This document shows positions 9,397 through 18,888 of a stretch of DNA of 35,092 nt, piece by piece. The position numbers and the translations under genes were made by a program. Source of the DNA: Candidatus Obscuribacterales bacterium (lineage in GTDB: Bacteria; Cyanobacteriota; Vampirovibrionia; Obscuribacterales; Obscuribacteraceae); contig JAIELX010000070.1 of NCBI GenBank assembly GCA_019752635.1, forward strand, positions 1 to 35,092, given 5' to 3'. A model generated the notes under the pieces. It made no database searches, was not told the DNA's origin, and worked only from the letters and a program-made list of their open reading frames with translations. Position 1 is the first letter of the stretch. Each line of letters begins with the position of its first letter.

Positions 9397-11565
9397 GTGC
9401 AAAAGTTGAAGTCGATCAGCATCCGCCTGAATCTGCTCATTCCGCTGATTGCAGCGATTTTCGCCGGATGGTACGTCTGCACGCACATTTCGGCAGTCCC
9501 ATCTAGCGAGCCAGCTGAACAAACCGGTACAAACAGTCTAACAAGTGCAATTGCCCAAGATAAGAGGCGCGACTTCAGCGGCGCCGGGAAGGCGCTCGAA
9601 GTATATTTCGCCGGCAGCGACTCGTTGCTGCCACCGCATGAGGTGGCAAAGATACGCTTTTTCAGGGCAACCGTAGACCAACCGAGCTACTTTGACATGC
9701 TCGTCTGCACCAGAAGTGCTTCGGTCTGGTCTACCGCTTCGCCAGTCAGCATTTACATCGACAGCTTCGCTTCTTTCGGCGAAGAGGCGAACGGCATAAT
9801 ACATGCGCAGGTTAACAGCGCGCTCAATGAATGGCAGAAGGCAACGAAAGATCGGCTTCAATTCAAAAGAGTGATGAATCCCGATCTGGCGCAAATCAAA
9901 ATCATCCCGGAAGCAGACCCGTCGTTTATGCCACTAAGAGGCGCTCTGGCCGATACAAGCTGGATGGAAGACTCCAGGCTCAGCAAGAACTCCGTACTGC
10001 CGAAAAGACAATCCGCCACCATTCGTATCATTGATCCGAAGCTCGATAAGCATCCATCACAACGAAAAATACTTTCGATTCGCTCCTCAATTCTGCACGA
10101 ACTAGGGCACGCACTAGGCATTAATGGACACTCGGCTAATACAGCAGACACGATGTTCGCCATCGAAAATGCGTCTTCACAGAGCTTAGATGGCAAGGAA
10201 TATACGCTTTCCTCGCGCGACAGAGAGACAATTAGAAAGCTTTACGACAAAGACGCCGAAACCGACGCTATCAAGCGAATAGAGTTACTCTCGGCAAAAA
10301 ATGATCCGTATGCATGCCATTGTCTGGCTTTGATGTTTTATCGCGGCGAGGGTAAAGAAAAGGACGAAGCGCAAGCCTTCAGATGGGCACGAAAGGCAGC
10401 AGACCAAGATCTGCCGGAGGCGCTCTCACTGATAGGCGAGATGCATTTTTCCGGAAAGGGACAGCCGAAGAACCCTGAAAAAGCATTCTCGTACTTCAAG
10501 AAAGCCGCAGCCCTTTCTAATGCAGACGCCAACATCAATATGGGTTATATGTATGCGAATGGATCGGGCGTAAAGAAGGACTACGACAAATCGAGAAAGT
10601 GCTACGAGAGCGCTTCAAAGGCAGGTCTGGCTACGGCAACGTTCAATCTTGGCGTTGTTTACGAAAATGGCAACGGAACAGAGAAAGACTACCCGAAAGC
10701 GATGGAGTACTACCGCCGAGCAGCGTCGCAAGGTTCGACTCTAGCGCTCAGCGCAATGAGCGCCATGTACTACACCGGCCGCGGTGTCAAGCAGGATTAC
10801 AAGAAAGGCATCGAACTGGCTCACAGAGCTGCCGAGCAGAGCGCGGACGGCAAAGTAAAAGTCGGAGACCTTTATCTTTACGGTCTCGGCGTTCCGGTCG
10901 ATTATGCCAAAGCACTGGAATGGTACAAGAAAGGCGCAAAGGAAAACTCAGGAACAGCCATACTGCGTCTGGCAAGCATGTCTGTTTGGGGACGCGGCGT
11001 GCCACGTGACCTGGCGAAGGCAAAAGCCTATTACAGGCAGGCGGAGGAATTCGGCTTAGATAGCGCGCGGCAGGGTCAGTCCAACCTAGACCTCGATGAC
11101 GCCATCGGTAAAATGATGCGAGGCGAATACGCCGAAGCGGGTTCGGCCGTGGACAGATTTCTGGCATCAGCGCGCAAATCGTACTATGAAGAGCTTGAAA
11201 ATAACTTCTTCTACGCGGCAATCTACGCCAATCTTGCCTTGCGGCATGCGGGTCGGAACGACAAAGCCAGAGAAGTCTGTACCAGGATTTTGAAAGAACA
11301 AAAATCGAAGAAATGGCCTAGGGACGCCGTACGGTATTTAATCGGTGAGATCAGTGAAGAGGATCTTCTGACTATAGCCGGTGACGACAGGGAAAAATTG
11401 ACCGAAAGCAAATACTTCATCGGCGCAAACTCTTCGCTCAACAAGGACTATGCCGACGCGCGAAAGAACCTGGAATGGGTTCTCAAAGAAGGCCGACGCG
11501 ACTTTTTTGAATTCTCGTTTGCTGAACGGGAATTAGGGCTGCTTCCTACCGCCAAACACCGGTAA
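9397..11565 (+). CDS. Membrane-anchored matrixin-like metallopeptidase with Sel1 repeats
   Basis: 722 residues from GTG 9397; TTG 9406 is an alternative and no strong ribosome site is seen. Residues about 8-30 form a signal anchor or signal peptide. A peptidase-like domain follows, with the zinc motif HELGHALGINGHS at residues 234-246 (ligands likely H234, H238, H245; catalytic E235) and a possible Met-turn at M253 (DTMF). The third histidine is one residue further than in the standard HExxHxxGxxH motif, a spacing I believe also occurs in other bacterial matrixin-like proteins. Residues about 300-560 contain at least seven Sel1 repeats with A-x-x-x-Y-x-x-A-A and G-x-G-V-x-x-D-Y patterns, and the C-terminal ~150 residues are helical and TPR-like. 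It probably acts outside the cytoplasmic membrane; the substrate is unknown. It converges with the next gene, 10 bases apart. Confidence 0.8.
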   Translation: MQKLKSISIRLNLLIPLIAAIFAGWYVCTHISAVPSSEPAEQTGTNSLTSAIAQDKRRDFSGAGKALEVYFAGSDSLLPPHEVAKIRFFRATVDQPSYFDMLVCTRSASVWSTASPVSIYIDSFASFGEEANGIIHAQVNSALNEWQKATKDRLQFKRVMNPDLAQIKIIPEADPSFMPLRGALADTSWMEDSRLSKNSVLPKRQSATIRIIDPKLDKHPSQRKILSIRSSILHELGHALGINGHSANTADTMFAIENASSQSLDGKEYTLSSRDRETIRKLYDKDAETDAIKRIELLSAKNDPYACHCLALMFYRGEGKEKDEAQAFRWARKAADQDLPEALSLIGEMHFSGKGQPKNPEKAFSYFKKAAALSNADANINMGYMYANGSGVKKDYDKSRKCYESASKAGLATATFNLGVVYENGNGTEKDYPKAMEYYRRAASQGSTLALSAMSAMYYTGRGVKQDYKKGIELAHRAAEQSADGKVKVGDLYLYGLGVPVDYAKALEWYKKGAKENSGTAILRLASMSVWGRGVPRDLAKAKAYYRQAEEFGLDSARQGQSNLDLDDAIGKMMRGEYAEAGSAVDRFLASARKSYYEELENNFFYAAIYANLALRHAGRNDKAREVCTRILKEQKSKKWPRDAVRYLIGEISEEDLLTIAGDDREKLTESKYFIGANSSLNKDYADARKNLEWVLKEGRRDFFEFSFAERELGLLPTAKHR

Positions 11566-11575
11566 AACAAAAGCG

Positions 11576-13090
11576 CTAATCGGGAGAGGCACTCCCTGTC
11601 GCGGCAGGAGCCTTCTTTGAACTGCCTTTGGACGGCTCCGAGTTTTCAAACTGCTTTGAATTCACTTCAAAGACCCGATCAAATACAAAACGCAAATCCC
11701 AGCTGTTAAAGACTTCTCGAAGCATGCGATCACCTCCCGGCGGCCACCAGGGCTCCAGTCCAAAAGTTTGCAGATAGCAGCGATCGAGAAAGTACTTGTA
11801 ATGCTCCGATTTCCCGGCGGAATCAGCCTCCGAAGACTTCAAGGCAAGGTCATACAGTTTAGGCAGCAGACTATGCTCGTGATCCTCAATTGCGGTTTTC
11901 ATCGCTTCCATCGCCTCTTTGTGCTGCCCGCTCTCCTCCAGCAGACGCACTAAGCGCAACTCCAGATTGAAATTCCCGGGCTGCTGCTTCAATGCCAAGC
12001 GAGTTTCGCTAATGGCTTTCTCTCTATTCCCTAATAACCAGAGAACGTTGGAACGATCTAGCTTGATACCGGCGGCTACATTGCTTGACTGAAGTAGTTT
12101 GGCGCTGACCCAAGACAGAGGAAAGGGGTGATCCGTCAATTGTTCGGCGCGCTGAAAATTGGCGTGAGCCAATCGCAAGTTTTCTTCCTGACTCAGTTTC
12201 ATCGCTTTCTCTGCAAGGACATTGACGTTTCCGCCTTCGATCCTATCGTCCTTGGGAATTTCAACCTCGTAAAACTCGCGCAGAGCAATGGTCGCGTGCA
12301 ACTCGGCCAAGTAGTAATTTTTCAATAGCTCCAGGTAATAGAACAACGAAAACCCGACGTCCATTAGAGCTAGAAACATAAGCGCGGACGTCACAAGCCG
12401 CACCATCGCTTGCCCTTTGAGGACAGGCGAATCGATAGATTTTTGCAAACGAGGATTCAATGTCGCCTGCCCCTGGTGCTCGCGAATTTTTTTCACTAAC
12501 TCGTTTTTGTGGACCTGGTCTCCAGCAGCATAGGGAATCTTCATCACAATATCGGGACGCTTCTCTGCAGTCCCGCAAACAGCGCGAGAACGAAGAACAA
12601 GGTTTCCCAACCAGGTAAGCTCGATCTCGTCAATGGCGCTCCAGCAAACATGTTTCACTCCATATGTAATACCAGATCCGTTCAAGGTCAACCATTTGCG
12701 GTAGCATATCACTGGCTTCCCTTTCCAAATAAAAGAAAGCCAACGACAGACACGATCCGATTCGATGAAGCAGACGATGAAGTGGGCGACCACAACCAGC
12801 AACAGTACCGCCGGTAACCCCAGCGCGGAAAGATCACAACCGAACCAGGAGGTCTGGGAATAAAGGAAAAAAAACACGAAAGCGAAAAGCGAGTAGGTGA
12901 ATCCCACCAGGGTGAACAAACGATGTCCTAAAGAAGTATTCCAGTGGACGGTTCCGGACAACTCATCGCCAGCAGCTGCGAGTAAGGGCGGACCTGAAAC
13001 GACCGGCGATTCCAGTTGCGACTCGTGTCGTACAACTACTTCCGGCTCAACGGATCGAGTCTCTTGCGGTTCGGCGCTGTCCTTATCCAT
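11576..13090 (-). CDS. Membrane TPR-type protein downstream of the kinase
   Basis: 504 residues from ATG 13090, with a GGGGA ribosome site just upstream. The N-terminal ~50 residues are acidic and polar, then two membrane segments lie at about 56-78 and 88-110. A short domain with a WSAIDEIEL patch (about 165-210) resembles small PH-like membrane-protein domains. A third membrane segment lies at about 230-252, and the remainder is a helical TPR-like region (LRLAHANFQRAEQL; NREKAISETRLALKQ; GQHKEAMEAMKTAIE). The tail is Ser/Lys/Ala rich. It starts 21 bases after the kinase stop, so the two are probably co-transcribed; it could be a partner or substrate of the kinase. I do not recognise the family by name. 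Confidence 0.75.
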   Translation of the reverse strand: MDKDSAEPQETRSVEPEVVVRHESQLESPVVSGPPLLAAAGDELSGTVHWNTSLGHRLFTLVGFTYSLFAFVFFFLYSQTSWFGCDLSALGLPAVLLLVVVAHFIVCFIESDRVCRWLSFIWKGKPVICYRKWLTLNGSGITYGVKHVCWSAIDEIELTWLGNLVLRSRAVCGTAEKRPDIVMKIPYAAGDQVHKNELVKKIREHQGQATLNPRLQKSIDSPVLKGQAMVRLVTSALMFLALMDVGFSLFYYLELLKNYYLAELHATIALREFYEVEIPKDDRIEGGNVNVLAEKAMKLSQEENLRLAHANFQRAEQLTDHPFPLSWVSAKLLQSSNVAAGIKLDRSNVLWLLGNREKAISETRLALKQQPGNFNLELRLVRLLEESGQHKEAMEAMKTAIEDHEHSLLPKLYDLALKSSEADSAGKSEHYKYFLDRCYLQTFGLEPWWPPGGDRMLREVFNSWDLRFVFDRVFEVNSKQFENSEPSKGSSKKAPAATGSASPD

Positions 13091-13111
13091 CGGTCCCCGT
13101 CAAGGAAAGAA

Positions 13112-14692
13112 CTACTTTGCGGCACCGGAACGTTCAAACGATCCGTCAATGATGCTTTTGACTTTCTGGTGAATCGCATCGGCCTCTTGGGCTTTGCCTT
13201 CATCCTTGTAGACTTCGCCAAGTTTCACCATCAAAGGCGACAGCTCGCTTGCATCAAACCCTGTTTGCTTCTTGCAAATGTTGATCGCCCGCTTGAGCGT
13301 GGCTTCAGCCTCTAAATATTTTTTCTGCCTGTGCAATATCAGCCCCAAGCTAGCGAGACTTTTCGAAAGCTCGGGATTGTCGGTTTCACCACGGGTAGAG
13401 GCTTCCGCCACTGCTTTGCCGTAAAGCACTTCCGCCTTTGCCAGATCGCCACCGGCAGCGGCTCTAGCGGCACTCTCGTCCAACTGCTGCCAATTGGACA
13501 CAGACTGCGTTGACGTGTCCGAGCGGGGGGTCATCAACAATACAGCGCCACCAATTCCAGCTAGCACAAGCAATGCAATCGCCACCAGCATCCCTGTTGA
13601 AGTGCGTGCCGGTTTCAGCGAATTAATCGTTCCTTGATTCTCCATGCGCGCATTCTCAGCAGTTACCAATTGCTGAGGAAACTGATTAGCACCAATGGTG
13701 GTGGCAGCAGCCATGACAGCAGACTCTGCCGCAGACGGGGGTGACAAGATCGGTTCACTAGATGCCTCTCCGATTCCGGCTAGCTTGGCGACACGACGCA
13801 AGTCCAGCAGCACTTCCTCTACCGTTTGATACCTTGCTGCCGGTGCCTTCTCCAGCATCTTAAAAATGATGCGCTTCAACTCGACAGACACGGCGTCGGT
13901 GTTAGCCAGGACGCCTTTAGGCTCCGGAAGCGAGGCCAGGTGATTGCGCATAACTTCAAGGTAGTCATCGCCCAAATGTGGAGGCAAACCGGTTACAGCC
14001 TCATACATCAGAATTCCCAAAGAATAGATGTCGGATCTTGCATCGAGATCCGGTCCGGAAAATTGCTCCGGACTCATGTAATAGGGACTGCCGAAAACAT
14101 CGCCCGGCTTTGTCAGCTTCAGAGCCTTCAAACTGGCTCCCGCAGTGAACTTAGCCATTCCAAAATCGACGAGCTTCACCATCGGTGGAGTAACCGCGGG
14201 ATTGATCAGCACTATATTCGAAGGCTTCAGATCACGATGGATTATCCCCACATTGTGTGCATGCGCCAACGCCTCGCATACCTGTAGAAAAATCGGGAAA
14301 CACTCGCGAAGATCCAGGGCGCCCTTTTCCGCTATGTAAGTATCAAGATCAAGGCCTTCCAGAAAGTCCATAGCCAGGTAGGCGTGACCATCCACGGTCA
14401 CTCCGAAATCAAACGCCGAGACAATGTTAGGGTGACTTAGCGCGCAAACGGCTCGAGCTTCCTGTTGGAAGCGCCCGAAAGCGACTTCATCACCCAGGAA
14501 CTCGGAGCGCATCATCTTAAATGCAACTATGCGATCCATCAGAACATGGCGAGCCTTGTAGACGACTCCGATGCCTCCTTCGCCGACCAGCTCAAGAATG
14601 CTGAACCGTCCGTCGACGAGAGAACCAACTAATGCGTCCGGTTTTGCTTCTTCCAGATTGTCCGTGCTCACGATGCCGCCCCCGGCCACCAA
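13112..14692 (-). CDS. Transmembrane Ser/Thr protein kinase (PknB-like) with TPR tail
   Basis: 526 residues from TTG 14692, with GGGAG 5 bases upstream; GTG 14689 and GTG 14671 are alternatives. It is a Hanks-type kinase that phosphorylates Ser/Thr. All key motifs are present: Gly-rich loop GEGGIGVVYKA from residue 37, lysine in AFK (about K59), HRDLKPSN at 152-159, DFG at 176-178, and activation/APE-like segment GSPYYMSPEQ at 201-210. A Ser/Ala-rich linker leads to a membrane segment at about 368-388, and the outer part carries two or three TPR units. Kinases of this family normally have a cytoplasmic N-terminal catalytic domain and an external sensor, here the TPR region. It heads a two-gene unit with the membrane TPR protein. 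Signal and targets are unknown. Confidence 0.92.
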   Translation of the reverse strand: MVAGGGIVSTDNLEEAKPDALVGSLVDGRFSILELVGEGGIGVVYKARHVLMDRIVAFKMMRSEFLGDEVAFGRFQQEARAVCALSHPNIVSAFDFGVTVDGHAYLAMDFLEGLDLDTYIAEKGALDLRECFPIFLQVCEALAHAHNVGIIHRDLKPSNIVLINPAVTPPMVKLVDFGMAKFTAGASLKALKLTKPGDVFGSPYYMSPEQFSGPDLDARSDIYSLGILMYEAVTGLPPHLGDDYLEVMRNHLASLPEPKGVLANTDAVSVELKRIIFKMLEKAPAARYQTVEEVLLDLRRVAKLAGIGEASSEPILSPPSAAESAVMAAATTIGANQFPQQLVTAENARMENQGTINSLKPARTSTGMLVAIALLVLAGIGGAVLLMTPRSDTSTQSVSNWQQLDESAARAAAGGDLAKAEVLYGKAVAEASTRGETDNPELSKSLASLGLILHRQKKYLEAEATLKRAINICKKQTGFDASELSPLMVKLGEVYKDEGKAQEADAIHQKVKSIIDGSFERSGAAK

Positions 14693-14772
14693 TAGAACTC
14701 CCTAATGATAATCGATATGGGGGCGCGCTTGCTCTCGGCAACCACAAATCTTCCGAAGCTCAGTTCAAGCCT

Positions 14773-16449
14773 CTATTTCCGGTACACCCGCAAGTGAAGA
14801 CCGTGACGCAGGTCGACCCGCTCGGTAATTGAGAACTCAGGCGGAATCAGATCCTTTATGAATTCGCCTTGTTGCGCAGTCAACAGCACAAAACGAGAGT
14901 GCCCCGCAAGCAGTTTTGATACGCGATCTTTGCCCATCGCGGGACTCGCCCCAATCTGTCGAAGCGGTCGAGTCAGATACCGGTCCAGACAAGCTATGTT
15001 GTAGAACTCGCTGACCACCAACAAATCGTCAGGCTTGCAAATGCGCTCAACTTCAACCGCCATGTCACGCCACGGCTCGCGCTGATGAACCGTGTGCAGA
15101 TAATAGAGGTTGGCACAACAAAACATGCAATGCAGCAAAACTAACAACCAGCCTTTGCGCCACTTTCGCGCTAAGGCGAGCATGCCGAGCCCGGATAAAA
15201 TGTACACGGCCGGCGCACTGCCGATCGTATAGCGAGCTATTTCAACAACTTTGCGTCCCTCCAGTACGTCGAGAAACCACAAGATCCCCGCAGGAAGAAC
15301 TGCCCAAAGCCAAACAGCAAGAAGAGCCGGAACAGGAAAGCCATTACGGCTCTGTTCCGCCGCACCGGATTTGACACCACCATCGCGACGCCATCTTTTT
15401 CGAGCAGCAAAGAATGATGCCACCGCTGCCGATATCAGAGATAGAGCGGAAGTAACATAAACAGGAATCGCGTACCCCCCGACTCGGGGTCCGGAAAGAA
15501 AGACCTCCCAGTTTACAGGCACTCTCACGAGCAAAGCGTAGAACGGCCACCACAAGCTCGCCTGACGAGTGACGTAGAACGATTCCTTGCGCGCCCCGGC
15601 CGACTGCAGGAACATCGGCATCCAGGGCAACCACAGCACCACGACGGCGCACGCCGCAGCACCCAGGTACAGAGCCAACGCCCAACGCCGTGTCACGACT
15701 AACCAGCCGCCGGCCAGTAATGCTTGGAAGCAGCCTACGAACAGCCCCGTGTAGTGGCTATTGATCATCGCCCATGCCGAGATGGCGTAAGCCGTCGCGC
15801 TCAATACCAGGACCAGCATGGATGACCGCCCGTGCGGGTGCGCGGCTCGCGGACTGACGCCGCCGTCTGCCTGAACCGGGCTCGCAGCCCCGGAAGCGGC
15901 GTCGCGGGCGACTCCGCCAGAACGGTGAAGCAGCAGCAACAAGCTGCCCGTCGAGATCGCCGATGTCAGTACCACCAAACTGTACATGCGCGCTTCCTGG
16001 GCGTAATGAACATCAAAGGGAGAGAATGCCTGAACAAGCATTGCCAGAAGACCGGCTTCAAATCCGAATAAGTAAGCCCCGATACCGAAAACGACAACGA
16101 TCGAAAGCAACGAAACAACCACCGAAAGGGATCGAATCGCAAAATCGGAATCACCGAAAAACGCAAGCCAGCGATTCAAGAGGACCGCATGAAGCGGAGG
16201 GCACAGCGGGTCCACTTGGCGAAAGCGCCGCAGCATATCGGACACCGGTGCCGGATTCGAGAACGTAAACCGATACGGTTGCGACGCAGGATTCAAAAAA
16301 TCCGGCGCACCATGTCCATAGGCTCCCACCAGTGTCTGATACGACTCGTCGAGCCATAAACTGTCGAACGAAATACCGGCGAAACGCACTCCCGCCGCCA
16401 ACACCAATATGAGCGCAAATTGCGAAAACTGCTTTACGGTCACTTGCAC
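14773..16449 (-). CDS. Polytopic GT-C family glycosyltransferase (PMT/ArnT-like)
   Basis: 558 residues from GTG 16449; GTG 16443 is an alternative and the ribosome site is weak. There are about ten or eleven hydrophobic segments. In the first outer loop the motif SLWLDESYQ (about residues 30-38) matches the acidic catalytic motif of GT-C enzymes, which transfer sugars from lipid-phosphate donors on the outer face of the membrane. Around residues 180-210 there is a low-complexity Ala/Gly/Ser/His loop. A short C-terminal soluble region ends the protein. It lies divergently from pilB, so glycosylation of pilin or adhesin is possible but only inference; lipid or cell-wall sugar transfer is equally possible. 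Its start overlaps a small upstream frame by 10 bases. Confidence 0.8.
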   Translation of the reverse strand: MQVTVKQFSQFALILVLAAGVRFAGISFDSLWLDESYQTLVGAYGHGAPDFLNPASQPYRFTFSNPAPVSDMLRRFRQVDPLCPPLHAVLLNRWLAFFGDSDFAIRSLSVVVSLLSIVVVFGIGAYLFGFEAGLLAMLVQAFSPFDVHYAQEARMYSLVVLTSAISTGSLLLLLHRSGGVARDAASGAASPVQADGGVSPRAAHPHGRSSMLVLVLSATAYAISAWAMINSHYTGLFVGCFQALLAGGWLVVTRRWALALYLGAAACAVVVLWLPWMPMFLQSAGARKESFYVTRQASLWWPFYALLVRVPVNWEVFLSGPRVGGYAIPVYVTSALSLISAAVASFFAARKRWRRDGGVKSGAAEQSRNGFPVPALLAVWLWAVLPAGILWFLDVLEGRKVVEIARYTIGSAPAVYILSGLGMLALARKWRKGWLLVLLHCMFCCANLYYLHTVHQREPWRDMAVEVERICKPDDLLVVSEFYNIACLDRYLTRPLRQIGASPAMGKDRVSKLLAGHSRFVLLTAQQGEFIKDLIPPEFSITERVDLRHGLHLRVYRK

Positions 16450-16592
16450 CCGTTCACGTGCGACAGAAGCTCCATTTTAGCGCCACTGAGCCCATAGCGG
16501 TTGAAAGCAGACTCATCCGCCCCGCTCGCTTGTATTTTTTTCAAGACAAAAACATCAAACCCTAAGCCTGTGGCTACTCCGAATAGAGCCAT
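16440..16592 (-). CDS. Possible small coupled ORF (50 residues)
   Basis: ATG 16592 has GGGGG about 4 bases upstream, a better ribosome site than the glycosyltransferase itself has. The product starts MALFGVATGLGFDVFVLKK, with one short hydrophobic segment, and ends SHVNGCK. Its stop overlaps the glycosyltransferase start by 10 bases, the arrangement of a translationally coupled pair. It may be a real small membrane protein or a leader peptide. No family recognised. Confidence 0.4.
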   Translation of the reverse strand: MALFGVATGLGFDVFVLKKIQASGADESAFNRYGLSGAKMELLSHVNGCK

Positions 16593-16752
16593 GGTTCCCC
16601 CGTAAAGTTGTTTAGTCCTATTAACGGTCGGGAACAAAAATTGGGGCACCTAGCCTGGCGGTCGGGCGCGAACGTTGACAGCAGACGTCATTCAACGAGA
16701 CCGATTCTCGAAAAAGCTACTCATCACTCGCATCTTCGGGTATCTGCGAAAA
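16593..16752. promoter_or_regulatory. Divergent promoter region of pilB and the glycosyltransferase
   Basis: This 160-bp gap must hold the promoters for both directions. A perfect TTGACA is at 16675-16680 on the plus strand, but no good -10 hexamer lies 16-18 bases after it (nearest is GATTCT at 16703-16708). The pil promoter may therefore use an alternative sigma factor, or the hexamer may be chance. Confidence 0.3.
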
Positions 16753-18846
16753 ATGGCTCTTGTAAAAAAAGAAATTGGCGAACTCCTTGTTGAAAACGGT
16801 CTCATTACCCCTGAGGAGTGGAAATCCGTTCAAGTTGAAAGGGAAAAGAGCGGCGACCCTATCAGCATCATACTTTCACGACTGGGACTGGCAACCGAGA
16901 ACCAGGTCAAGAACGCTCTTGAATTGCAATACGGGGTCAACTATCTTTCGCTCGCCAAGATCGAGACCCCTCCCCAGGAATGCATTACGTTATTGCCTGA
17001 AGCAGTGATGCGTCAGCACCAGCTGGTGACCGTGGCGCGCGACGGCAACCGAGTTACAGTCGCAATGGTCAATCCGAACAACCTGGTGGCACTGGACGAC
17101 ATCAAGATGCGTCTCAAAGGCATGCAGGTCAAGTTGTCCGTTTGCACCGAAGATGATTTTCAACGCTTTATGGAAACCATCTACGCGAAGCACTTGACCG
17201 AGGAGAAGACTAAGGAAGACAACCAGGCAACGTCCTTCATCGATCAGGAAGTCGACCTCAGCACGATGGACGTGCTGCAGGAAATGGACGGTTCCAACAA
17301 TGACGACCAGGACTTGGAGCGCCAAGCGTCGGATGCTCCCATCGTCAAACTTGCAAACCAGATCCTTGCAAAAGCTATCAAGAATAAGATCTCAGATATT
17401 CACATCGAACCGCAGGAGAAGGAACTTGTAGTTAGATTCCGCCGAGACGGCGTACTGGCTGTAGACCGTAAACTACCGGTGCAGATCGTACCGGCACTTG
17501 TTTCGCGTCTAAAAGTAATGGCCGATCTCGATATCGCAGAGAGAAGACTACCTCAGGACGGACGTATTAGAGTTCGACTGCAAGGCAGAGAGATCGACTT
17601 CCGGGTATCCACCGTTCCAGCCAAATTCGGCGAGAAGGTGGTTATGCGTATTTTGGATAAATCGAACACATCTATCGGCTTGAACAAGCTGATAACCGAT
17701 CCGGTGGCGCTGGAAACGATCATGGACATGATTAAGAAGCCGTTCGGAATCATCTTTGTGACCGGACCGACCGGTTCAGGAAAAACAACAACACTCTACT
17801 CGGCACTGGCGGAAAGAAACACTATTGACGTAAACATAGTAACAGCCGAAGACCCGATCGAATACGATTGCCCCGGGATCACACAGGTGCAAGTGTTGCG
17901 CGAAAAGGGAATGGACTTCGCGAGAATCCTGCGAGCCTTCCTCCGTCAAGATCCAGACATCATGTTAATCGGGGAAACGCGGGACAAAGAAACGGCAAAG
18001 ATTGCAGTGGAAGCTGCACTCACGGGGCACCTTGTCTTCACCACGCTTCACACGAACGACGCACCGGGTGCCATCACCCGTTTGGGGGAAATGGAAGTTG
18101 AACCGTTCTTGATTTCATCGGCAACTATCGGCGTGGTCGCGCAGCGTCTTTTGCGAAAAGTTTGCGCAGACTGCAAAGAGAGTTACCAGCCGGACCGAAA
18201 CTTGCTTCAGTATTTGGGGCTGATCGATGCGAACCAGGCAACACTGGCGGATTCAACAATCAAATTCTACAGATTTGACGTAGACGAAAAAGGGTGGCCG
18301 ACTTTCACGCGAGGTAAGGGTTGCGAGACCTGCGCCGGAAGCGGGTACCGCGGGCGAATCGGATGCTACGAAGTTATGCGCATGACCGACGAACTGCGCG
18401 ACCTGGTATCAAAAAATGCTTCTACCGCTATGATTCGCTTCGCCGCAAAACAATCGGGAATGATTCCTTTGAAAGAGTACAGCTTGCGGCTGGTCGGAGA
18501 AGGTCTGACCACTCCGGAAGAATGTATCAGGGTAACTATTTCGGACACCGCAGGAGAAGATGTTCTCTGCCCGAAATGCAGAAACCCGATCGGCGAAGAC
18601 TTCATCAAGTGCCCATTCTGCCAACACGAATTGAAAGTGTCTTGTACACGGTGCGGAACATTGCAAGAGGAATCGTGGTCGGCGTGTGCAAAATGCGGTC
18701 TATCAAAGGAGGAAGCGCAATTGGATCACGCATGCGGCGGTTGCGAAGCAGAGGTATTCGGGGTCTGGAACAGGTGCCCGTATTGTCAGACCGCTCGAGA
18801 CTACAGTAAAGTCATGGCGCCGGGTGCAGCGCATTCGCACGGCTAG
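16753..18846 (+). CDS. pilB: Type IV pilus extension ATPase PilB with zinc-ribbon tail
   Basis: 697 residues from ATG 16753. A TTG at 16675 would add 26 residues, but MALVKKEIGELL is the usual PilB start. It is the cytoplasmic hexameric GspE-family ATPase that drives pilus extension. The N-terminal MshEN/T2SSE_N domain covers about 1-150, and the ATPase domain follows a linker. Visible motifs are Walker A GPTGSGKT at 338-345, an EDPIEY Asp box, Walker B IMLIGETRD near 402-412, and a His box TGHLVFTTLHTND. The family's zinc site is present (CADC from 471 and CETC). Unusually, residues 606-690 add six more Cys-x-x-Cys pairs (CPKC, CPFC, CTRC, CAKC, CGGC, CPYC), i.e. three zinc ribbons not normal for PilB, then a His-containing tail. 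pilT follows 42 bases later. Confidence 0.95.
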   Translation: MALVKKEIGELLVENGLITPEEWKSVQVEREKSGDPISIILSRLGLATENQVKNALELQYGVNYLSLAKIETPPQECITLLPEAVMRQHQLVTVARDGNRVTVAMVNPNNLVALDDIKMRLKGMQVKLSVCTEDDFQRFMETIYAKHLTEEKTKEDNQATSFIDQEVDLSTMDVLQEMDGSNNDDQDLERQASDAPIVKLANQILAKAIKNKISDIHIEPQEKELVVRFRRDGVLAVDRKLPVQIVPALVSRLKVMADLDIAERRLPQDGRIRVRLQGREIDFRVSTVPAKFGEKVVMRILDKSNTSIGLNKLITDPVALETIMDMIKKPFGIIFVTGPTGSGKTTTLYSALAERNTIDVNIVTAEDPIEYDCPGITQVQVLREKGMDFARILRAFLRQDPDIMLIGETRDKETAKIAVEAALTGHLVFTTLHTNDAPGAITRLGEMEVEPFLISSATIGVVAQRLLRKVCADCKESYQPDRNLLQYLGLIDANQATLADSTIKFYRFDVDEKGWPTFTRGKGCETCAGSGYRGRIGCYEVMRMTDELRDLVSKNASTAMIRFAAKQSGMIPLKEYSLRLVGEGLTTPEECIRVTISDTAGEDVLCPKCRNPIGEDFIKCPFCQHELKVSCTRCGTLQEESWSACAKCGLSKEEAQLDHACGGCEAEVFGVWNRCPYCQTARDYSKVMAPGAAHSHG

Positions 18847-18888
18847 GTTGGCGTCCAATAGACAGGGCAGGAAAGGGGGGAGACGAGA

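Noticed and set aside
16675..16752. N-terminal 26-residue extension of PilB from TTG 16675
   Set aside because: It does not resemble PilB N-termini, and the TTG is part of a TTGACA hexamer; MALVKKEIGELL is the normal start.
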